A stretch of DNA of 11,914 bases from JALZAQ01 sp038253885 (GTDB lineage Bacteria; Gemmatimonadota; Gemmatimonadetes; Gemmatimonadales; Gemmatimonadaceae): contig JBBSGP010000068.1 of the NCBI GenBank assembly GCA_038253885.1, forward strand, positions 1 to 11,914. Reading direction: 5' to 3'. A model generated the notes under the pieces. The model was not told the DNA's origin. It saw only the letters and a program-made list of their open reading frames with translations, and ran no database searches. Position 1 is the first letter of the stretch. Each line of letters opens with the position of its first letter. Shown piece by piece: positions 5,500 through 11,914 of this stretch. The translations under genes were made by a program, and so were the position numbers.

Positions 5500-8400
5500 T
5501 CAGGGCACCGCCGTTGTCTTCTCCGGAACCCCCACCGCCGGCACGTTCAGATCCCGCATCAGCTTGTTGAAGCTCGCGACATCGCGTGACTCCAGGACGC
5601 GGAGGCGGCCGAGCTGCCGCTCCACCTGGGAGGAAAGCTCCTCGAACACCGCCCCCTCCTGATCGGTGGGGCGGGCATCGGCGCTCTGCACCATCTGATT
5701 GAGCGAGAGGAGCTTGTTGTACAGCTTGATGGGATAGTTGAGAGTGGACTGGTCCGCGTGCGAGTGCACTTCCGCCAGCTCTGACCGCACCGACTCCAGG
5801 CTGTCGCGCAGCTTCGTCGCCATCGGGCTCACCTGACCCGCGTACGTTTGCCCCTTGGCTCGCTGGAGCTGGGCGTCGATCTGCTTTTGCATTCCTTCGA
5901 TTCGTCTGACGGCGTCCGAAACCCGGCTGATCTCGTCGCGTACCTTGAGAGTCATCGCGAACTGGGCATCGAGATCGGCCTGCGACACCGTGATGCGGGG
6001 GTCTTCGATCACCGTGAGGGGCTGGGTGAGCGGCCGTCCTCCGGCGGTCAGCCGGATGCTGTACTGGCCCGGCGCCGCCAGCGGTCCGCTGGTCGTGCCT
6101 TCATCCACGATGATGTTCTCGATCGTTCGGGAATCGGGGTAGCGCAGATTCCAGATGAATCGGTTACTCCCGGCTCGGGTCGGCACGATCGAGTCGCTGG
6201 GAGCGAACGACACGCTGTCCGTGCCCTCCTCGATGCGCGCTTTCTTTCCCTGCGCCGAGTCGCGTGCCGAAGCCGAGTCGCGGCGCTTGCGCACTGCTGC
6301 TTTCGGCTCGCCTCCCGGCGTCAGGTTGGTGGTGTCGGCCGAGTCCTTCGCGAGGCCGGCACTGTGAAAGGTCCGGATCACCGTGCCGGCGTGGTCGAGG
6401 ATCTCGAGCTTGACATCGCCGGTCGGCTTGTCGCGGAAATGGTAGTCGATGATCGCGCCGGCCGGCGGATTCTCGCCCGCTCCGAGCGTGCGTCCGCCTC
6501 CGCCACCGAACCGGGTCGCGGGCTGCGGGGCGAACAGGTGGCCGGCCTCGGCCCGGATAGCGTCGGTCATCTGGCGCAGAGGAGAGATGTCGTCGATCAC
6601 CCAGAACGCCCGGCCATGGGTGGCCACGATCAGATCGCTGCCATGGATCGTGATGTCGCGCACCGATGTGCGCGGCAGGTTGAGCTGCAGTGACTGCCAG
6701 TTCGCACCGTCATCGAACGAGATGTAGATGCCCGTCTCGGTGCCGGCGTACAGAAGGCCGCGACGCGAGGGATCCTCTCGGATGGCGCGCGTATAGGCGC
6801 CGTCGGGGATGCCGCGCGTGATCGTGGTCCATGTCTTCCCGTAGTCGGTCGTCCGGAAGAGATATGGACGGAAGTCATCCTGCTGGTACCGGTTGGCGGC
6901 GATGTACGCCGTGCCCGCATCGAAGTGCGACGGCTCGATGATGCTCATTCGCGTGAACCGGCCGATCCCCTTCGGGGTGATGTCGCTCCAGTTGGCTCCG
7001 CCGTCGCGGGAGAGGTGGACGAGCCCGTCGTCCGAGCCGGCCCACAGCACGCCGGCCGTGACGGGTGACTCCGCGAAGGCGAAGATCGTGGCGTACCACT
7101 CGGTGCCCGTCATGTCGCGGGTGACCGGGCCACCTACGGGGCCGAGCGTCTTCGGGTCGTGCAGCGTGAGATCGGGGCTGATCCGTTGCCAGCTCTGTCC
7201 CTCGTTGGTGGTCTTCATCACGTACTGGCTCGTGATGTAGAGCGTTTTCGGATCGTGCGGCGAGAAGAGGATCGGGAACGTCCACTGGAAGCGGTACTTC
7301 ACGTCGCTGGCCGGAATGCCATCGTGGTTGTTGAGCCAGGCGGTGATGTCGCGCTCCTGCCGGGTGCGCACATCCATGCGCGTGATCGTGCCCATGTAGG
7401 TGCCGGCAAAGACGATGTTGGGGTCAGCCGGCGACGGGGCGATGTAGCCCGACTCGCCACCGCCTATCGAGTGCCAGTCCTCACGCGTGATCGCGCCGGC
7501 ATCGGAGCGACTCAGAAGGGAGACGGTGCTGTTGTCCTGCTGCGCGCCGTAGATGCGATAGGGAAACTGGTTGTCGGTGGTGACGTGGTAGAACTGCGCC
7601 GTCGGCTGGTTCATGACGCTCGACCAACTCGCGCCGCCGTCGAAGCTCACCTCGGCGCCGCCGTCGTTGCCAGTGATCATGCGATTGGGATCGTCGGGAT
7701 CGATCCACAGGATGTGGCAGTCGCCGTGGGGCACGCGGATGCGCGTGTAGCTCTTTCCCTCGTCCACCGACCGCCAGGTGCCGAGATTCAGCACGTATAC
7801 CGTGTTGGCGTCCCTGGTGTCGGCGAAGATGCCGGAGTAGTACCAGGGGCGGACGTGAAACTTCTGCTCGGCGTTGACGCGATGCCATGTGCGTCCGGCG
7901 TCGTCGGAGCGAAAGATCCCTCCCGCGGAGTCGGCCGCTTCGACGCTTGCCCAGAGCCGCTGGGGGTTGGCGGGCGAGACAGTGATGCCGATGCGTCCCT
8001 TGGGGCCGGTGGGCATCCCTGGATTGTCGGAGAGCTCCTTCCAGCTGTCGCCCCCATCGGTGCTCTTCCAGAGGCCCGTCTTGCCGCCGCCTTCTTCCAT
8101 TCCCCAGGGGTACCGCTGGAACTTCCACATCGCGGCGTAGAGGATGCGCGAATTGCCCGGGTCCATCGCGAGGTCGATCGCGCCGGTGCTGTCATCGAGA
8201 AAGAGCACCCGCTTCCACGTCGTGCCCCCGTCACGCGAACGATAGATGCCGCGCTCGGCGCTCGGCCCGAAGGCGTGCCCGAAGGCGGCGACGAAGACGA
8301 CATCCGGATTCTGGGGATCCACGCGTACCGCCGCGATGTGGCGCGTGTCGGTGAGCCCGAGATGCTTCCAGCTCTCACCGCCATCGGTGGAGCGATAGAT

Positions 8401-8808
8401 CCCATCGCCGTAGGTCAGGTCCTCACGAAAATCGGATTCGCCCGTCCCGACGTAGAGCACGTTCGGGTCCGAGTGAGCCACCGCGATCGCGCCCACCGAG
8501 GCGATGGGAGAGCGGCCGTCGGTGATGTTGCGCCAGCTCGCCCCGCCGTCGATGGTCTTCCACACGCCGCCGTCCACCGCGCCGAAGTAGAAGACGCGCG
8601 AGTGCCGGGGATCGCCGGCCACCGCGACGGCCCGGCCGCCTCGAAATGGGCCGACATTGCGCCAGCGCAGCGACCGCAGGTAGGCCGCGGTTCCGAGTGT
8701 GCGGACCGAATCGGGGATGGGAGGAGGCTGCCGCGCCGCACTGGATGGCTGGGCGGCAAGCGACGGAGAGATGAGGAGCACGAAGGAGATGAATGACTTG
8801 AGGCGCAT
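5500..8808 (-). CDS. Secreted VPS10/sortilin-like BNR-repeat propeller protein (complete, 1102 aa)
   Basis: The ATG at 8808 has GAGG five bases upstream and encodes a Sec signal peptide (MRLKSFISFVLLISPSLAA, cleavage near residue 19), so the protein is exported. Residues about 45-740 are beta-propeller with eleven Asp-boxes (SxDxGxTW type), beginning at 84, 139, 190, 248, 300, 346, 387, 532, 599, 652 and 696. The spacing suggests two tandem propellers, as in VPS10/sortilin-like and GH74-like proteins. Databases often call such proteins glycosyl hydrolase or sialidase, but I cannot identify catalytic residues, so binding or scaffold roles remain possible. About 780-935 look like Ig/FlgD-type beta structure (NPPAGAIIDYHF, NRFIWNLRYPD, GPLAAPGQYSIRLT), interrupted at about 820-877 by a charged Lys/Arg/Asp/Ser-rich insert. 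About 940-1085 are helical. It is the divergent paralog of the gene at 8973. Confidence 0.92.
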   Translation of the reverse strand: MRLKSFISFVLLISPSLAAQPSSAARQPPPIPDSVRTLGTAAYLRSLRWRNVGPFRGGRAVAVAGDPRHSRVFYFGAVDGGVWKTIDGGASWRNITDGRSPIASVGAIAVAHSDPNVLYVGTGESDFREDLTYGDGIYRSTDGGESWKHLGLTDTRHIAAVRVDPQNPDVVFVAAFGHAFGPSAERGIYRSRDGGTTWKRVLFLDDSTGAIDLAMDPGNSRILYAAMWKFQRYPWGMEEGGGKTGLWKSTDGGDSWKELSDNPGMPTGPKGRIGITVSPANPQRLWASVEAADSAGGIFRSDDAGRTWHRVNAEQKFHVRPWYYSGIFADTRDANTVYVLNLGTWRSVDEGKSYTRIRVPHGDCHILWIDPDDPNRMITGNDGGAEVSFDGGASWSSVMNQPTAQFYHVTTDNQFPYRIYGAQQDNSTVSLLSRSDAGAITREDWHSIGGGESGYIAPSPADPNIVFAGTYMGTITRMDVRTRQERDITAWLNNHDGIPASDVKYRFQWTFPILFSPHDPKTLYITSQYVMKTTNEGQSWQRISPDLTLHDPKTLGPVGGPVTRDMTGTEWYATIFAFAESPVTAGVLWAGSDDGLVHLSRDGGANWSDITPKGIGRFTRMSIIEPSHFDAGTAYIAANRYQQDDFRPYLFRTTDYGKTWTTITRGIPDGAYTRAIREDPSRRGLLYAGTETGIYISFDDGANWQSLQLNLPRTSVRDITIHGSDLIVATHGRAFWVIDDISPLRQMTDAIRAEAGHLFAPQPATRFGGGGGRTLGAGENPPAGAIIDYHFRDKPTGDVKLEILDHAGTVIRTFHSAGLAKDSADTTNLTPGGEPKAAVRKRRDSASARDSAQGKKARIEEGTDSVSFAPSDSIVPTRAGSNRFIWNLRYPDSRTIENIIVDEGTTSGPLAAPGQYSIRLTAGGRPLTQPLTVIEDPRITVSQADLDAQFAMTLKVRDEISRVSDAVRRIEGMQKQIDAQLQRAKGQTYAGQVSPMATKLRDSLESVRSELAEVHSHADQSTLNYPIKLYNKLLSLNQMVQSADARPTDQEGAVFEELSSQVERQLGRLRVLESRDVASFNKLMRDLNVPAVGVPEKTTAVP

Positions 8809-8972
8809 GGATCCTCGACCGCCGATGGACTGGGAGGTGCGCGAGCAGCGTGGCCGAACACGTTACGCCTCCGAGGGCGCCGAAGGCAACCCGAGGTCCG
8901 GCAGCTTCCCATCGGCGGCCGCGCGCGGATATTAGACCTTCCCTCACATCATCATTCGTTGGAGCTCGGCCC
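8809..8972. promoter_or_regulatory. Divergent intergenic region between the two propeller genes
   Basis: These 164 bases separate two divergent starts and should carry both promoters. For the rightward gene a weak candidate is TTCCCA (8906-8911) and TATTAG (8930-8935), 18 bases apart, each matching four of six consensus bases. GGAG (8961-8964) is the Shine-Dalgarno, eight bases before the ATG at 8973. On the leftward side GAGG precedes the ATG at 8808, but no convincing promoter is seen. The shared region would allow joint regulation of the pair. Confidence 0.4.
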
Positions 8973-11914
8973 ATGTCGCTTCGCGGTGTCTCCTGGCGCT
9001 CGGTTGCTCTCGCCGTCCCCGCTCTGCTCGGCGCGGCGACGCCGGCATCCGCCCAGCCACGACCGATGGATCCGCGCTTTCTCGGCCTCGTCGAGTGGCG
9101 GTCGCTCGGTCCATCCCGAGGTGGCCGCTCTCTGGCCGTGGCCGGGGACCCGCGCGACCGGCAGGTCGCATACATGGGGTCCACCGGGGGGGGCGTCTGG
9201 AAGACCGAAAACGGCGGGGTGGTCTGGCGGAATATCTCGGACGGGTATTTCGCCACCGGGGCTGTGGGCGCGATCGCGCTCGCGCCTTCGGATCCGAAGG
9301 TGATCTACGTCGGGATGGGAGAAGCCTGCATCCGCGGCGATGTCTCGCATGGCGATGGCGTCTACAGATCCGCCGACGCCGGCCGAAGCTGGAGCCACGT
9401 CGGTCTCGAGGCGACGCGCCACATCGCGCGCGTGCGCGTGCACCCGACAAATCCGGACATCGTCTACGTCGCCGCTCTGGGCGACGCGTTCGGACCGAGC
9501 GCCGACCGGGGCGTCTTCCGGTCGACGGATGGCGGTGCGACCTGGAAGCGGATCCTCTATCGCGACGAGAACACCGGCGCCATCGATCTCACGATGGACC
9601 CGGCCAACCCCGCGGTTCTCTACGCGTCCATGCTTGACGAGAGGCGCTTTCCGTGGGGGCTGCGCAGCGCCGGCCCGGGCACCGGGCTCTTCAAGTCCAC
9701 CGACGGCGGCGATAGCTGGACCGAGATCACCACCAACCCTGGTCTTCCGAAAGGGACGAAGGGACGTATCGGCCTTGCCCTGTCGCCGGCGAACCCGCAG
9801 CGGATCTACGCGATCGTCGATGCGAAATACGGCGACAAGGGCGTGTTCCGGAGCGATGACAGCGGCGCGACCTGGCAGCGCGTGAGCGACGACGCGAATC
9901 TCACTCAGCGCCCCTGGTATTACCACCACATCTTCGCGGACCCGCGGAACCCCGACGTCGTCTACGTTCTCAACGTCCAGATGTGGAAGTCGAGCGATGG
10001 CGGAAAGACGTGGAGCGAGATCCGTCCGCCGCACGGCGACAACCACGATCTCTGGATCGATCCGGCCGATCCACGCCGTCTCGTGCAGGCCAACGACGGT
10101 GGCGCCACGATCAGCCTGGATGGCGGCCTCTCCTGGTCGAGCGAGCTCAATCAGGCGACGGCGCAATTCTATCACGTCACCACGGACGATCAGTTCCCCT
10201 ACCGTGTGTACGGACCGCAGCAGGACGAAGGAGGTATCTCGATCCCCAGCCGCTCGGACTTCGGCGCGATCACACAGGCGGAGTGGGAGACCATCGGCGG
10301 CGGCGAGTCCGGCTACATCGCCGTGGACCAGCGGAACCCGAACGACATCTTCGCCGCCGAGCATCACTGGCTGGAGCACTACGATCGTACGACCCACCAG
10401 CGGCGCGACATCTCCCCGTGGCCGACGACCTGGTACGGCTGGGGAGCGCGCGACATCACCTACCGCTTCAACTGGACCTATCCGGTGATGCTGTCGCACG
10501 ACCAGAGCGCGCTCTATGTGACCTCGCAGGTCGTCCACCGCAGCACCAACCGGGGACAGAGCTGGAGTGTCATCAGCCCCGACCTGACCCGTCACGATTC
10601 GACGAGACTCGAGCGCACTCCCTCCTACGGCCACGAGGACGTGGGTCCCTACTGGGGGCCGATCACCCGCGACAACACCGGCATCGAGTGGTATTCGGTG
10701 ATCTTCGCCTTCGCCGAATCACCTTTGCGGAAAGGAGTTCTGTGGGCCGGATCGGACGACGGGATGGTGCACGTCTCGAGGGACGGGGGCGGCCACTGGC
10801 AGGACGTCACGCCCCGCGATCTGCCGGAATTGTCGCTCGTGAGCATCATCGACCCGTCGCCGCTGGATGCCGGCACCGCGTACCTGGCCGCGACGCGTTA
10901 CAAGCTGCAGGACCGCCATCCCTACCTGTACCGCACGACCGACTACGGCACAACGTGGACGAAGATCGTGAGCGGGATCCCGGACAACGATTTCACCCGT
11001 GTGATCCGGGCCGACCCCGCCCGACGCGGGCTGCTCTACGCCGGGACCGAGACGGGCGTCTACATCTCCTTCGACGACGGCGCGAGCTGGCAGTCGCTGC
11101 GGCTCAACCTGCCGGTGGTGCCGATCCACGACCTGACGATCCGGAACGGCGATCTCATCGCCGCCACTCACGGGCGATCCTTCTGGGCGATCGACGACGT
11201 GGCGGCGCTGCACGAGCTCGGGGACTCGGTGACCCGCGCACCGATGCATCTCTTCCATCCGCGTCGCACTGTCCGCTTTCACGGTGACGCGGCGCTCGCG
11301 GGGCGAGAGGGCGGCGACCCGTCCGCGGGCCGCAACCCGCCCAGCGGCGTCGTGTTCCGCTACTACTTTGCCAACAAACCGCAGACCGAGGTGACGCTGA
11401 CAATCGCCGACGCGGCCGGCCGGACCATTCGCAGCTTCATCGCCCGTCCGGGCGCGGATTCATCCACGGTGGATCGCGGCGGACGCCGGGCGCGGGGGGG
11501 CGCGAGCGCTGATCGCTTCCGGGCGGGGGCGGGAATCAACCGCTTCATGTGGGACATGCGATATCCCGCCGCGACGGTGCTGAGCGATGTGGTCATCCAG
11601 GGAAGCCCCACCGGGCCCCTCGCCACTCCAGGCCCGTACACGGCGACGCTGGTCGCGGGTGAGCGGAGGGCGACCACGCGGTTCGATATCGTGAAGGATC
11701 CACGGGTGCGTGCGACGGCGGCCGATCTCGCGGAGCAGTTCCGCTTTCTGATTGCGGTCCGCGACAAGCTCACGCAGACGCATGAGGTCGTGCGCCGCGT
11801 CCGAGAGATGAGACAGCAGCTCCAGGCGGGCACCGGCACACCGGGGGATTCGGCACGACGGCGCGCCCTCGGCGACACGCTCTGGATGGTGGAGGAGGTG
11901 CTGGCGCAATTCCG
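8973..11914 (+). CDS. Secreted VPS10/sortilin-like BNR-repeat propeller protein (C-terminus beyond window)
   Basis: The frame is open for 980 codons from the ATG at 8973 to the window edge, with GGAG eight bases upstream. A signal peptide ends at PASA|QPR (cleavage after residue 27). The propeller region (about 40-742) has eleven Asp-boxes beginning at 77, 132, 183, 241, 293, 339, 380, 523, 601, 654 and 698, one for each in the gene at 5500-8808. Shared blocks include GDPR near residue 60, HGDxHxLWIDPxDP (354-367), RPWYY (313-317), GGGESGYIA (442-450), TSQ (517-519), IFAFAESP (577-584) and GTETGVYISFDDGASW (691-706). Specific to this copy are PWPTTWYGWGARD (482-494) and SYGHEDVGPYWGP (551-563). 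An Ig-like region (about 788-905) and the start of a helical tail (about 915 on) follow; by comparison with its paralog roughly 100 or more residues lie outside the window. Enzymatic activity is not shown by any motif I can identify. Confidence 0.9.
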   Translation, partial: MSLRGVSWRSVALAVPALLGAATPASAQPRPMDPRFLGLVEWRSLGPSRGGRSLAVAGDPRDRQVAYMGSTGGGVWKTENGGVVWRNISDGYFATGAVGAIALAPSDPKVIYVGMGEACIRGDVSHGDGVYRSADAGRSWSHVGLEATRHIARVRVHPTNPDIVYVAALGDAFGPSADRGVFRSTDGGATWKRILYRDENTGAIDLTMDPANPAVLYASMLDERRFPWGLRSAGPGTGLFKSTDGGDSWTEITTNPGLPKGTKGRIGLALSPANPQRIYAIVDAKYGDKGVFRSDDSGATWQRVSDDANLTQRPWYYHHIFADPRNPDVVYVLNVQMWKSSDGGKTWSEIRPPHGDNHDLWIDPADPRRLVQANDGGATISLDGGLSWSSELNQATAQFYHVTTDDQFPYRVYGPQQDEGGISIPSRSDFGAITQAEWETIGGGESGYIAVDQRNPNDIFAAEHHWLEHYDRTTHQRRDISPWPTTWYGWGARDITYRFNWTYPVMLSHDQSALYVTSQVVHRSTNRGQSWSVISPDLTRHDSTRLERTPSYGHEDVGPYWGPITRDNTGIEWYSVIFAFAESPLRKGVLWAGSDDGMVHVSRDGGGHWQDVTPRDLPELSLVSIIDPSPLDAGTAYLAATRYKLQDRHPYLYRTTDYGTTWTKIVSGIPDNDFTRVIRADPARRGLLYAGTETGVYISFDDGASWQSLRLNLPVVPIHDLTIRNGDLIAATHGRSFWAIDDVAALHELGDSVTRAPMHLFHPRRTVRFHGDAALAGREGGDPSAGRNPPSGVVFRYYFANKPQTEVTLTIADAAGRTIRSFIARPGADSSTVDRGGRRARGGASADRFRAGAGINRFMWDMRYPAATVLSDVVIQGSPTGPLATPGPYTATLVAGERRATTRFDIVKDPRVRATAADLAEQFRFLIAVRDKLTQTHEVVRRVREMRQQLQAGTGTPGDSARRRALGDTLWMVEEVLAQF

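Noticed and set aside
7159..8796. 545-codon open frame on the plus strand opposite the leftward propeller gene
   Set aside because: It lies wholly inside a gene with a signal peptide, Asp-boxes and a close paralog. Its product is Arg/Ala/Val/Gly/Asp-rich without any recognisable motif. Antisense open frames of this kind are common in GC-rich genes.
8952..10634. 560-codon open frame on the minus strand opposite the rightward propeller gene
   Set aside because: It is the mirror of the one in the paralog, and resembles that one only because the sense proteins are homologous. It has no ribosome-binding site or domain of its own, so it is treated as a shadow.

Overview
The window is GC-rich, tightly packed chromosomal bacterial DNA. 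Gene content and style suggest Gemmatimonadota or a similar high-GC soil or environmental phylum such as Acidobacteriota. The clues are two giant secreted BNR/VPS10-type propeller proteins, a PQQ-dependent dehydrogenase made as a lipoprotein, and small gaps between genes. This placement is inferred from gene style, not from a marker gene. I see no rRNA, tRNA, CRISPR array, insertion sequence or phage gene.

Layout: (1) At the left edge, on the minus strand, is the 5' part of a histidine phosphatase-family gene that runs out of the window. (2) Divergent from it is a plus-strand set: an uncharacterised three-helix membrane protein (365-1279), a PQQ-dependent dehydrogenase of the glucose/quinate type with a lipoprotein signal and a novel-looking C-terminal domain (1338-3704), and a PLP-dependent threonine/serine dehydratase-like enzyme (3748-4722). 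The gaps are 58 and 43 bp, so co-transcription is possible. (3) A perfect 20-bp inverted repeat begins inside the dehydratase stop codon and closes the set. It faces a convergent minus-strand gene for a DUF892/YciE-like ferritin-fold protein (4781-5380). (4) Two long secreted propeller proteins follow, transcribed divergently from a 164-bp intergenic region: one leftward (5500-8808, complete, 1102 aa) and one rightward (8973 to the window end, 980 aa visible, incomplete). They are clear paralogs with the same eleven Asp-box (BNR) motifs in the same order and the same C-terminal layout.

How the genes fit together: the dehydrogenase would oxidise a sugar or polyol outside the cytoplasmic membrane and pass electrons to the respiratory chain. 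The propeller proteins are exported and probably bind or process extracellular polymer or protein. The dehydratase and the ferritin-like protein are cytoplasmic metabolic and stress functions. Nothing in the sequence ties all of these into one pathway. I do not see a clear new multi-gene system. The best leads are the paired propeller genes, the extra C-terminal domain on the dehydrogenase, the altered glycine loop in the dehydratase, the uncharacterised membrane protein, and the stem without a U-tract.
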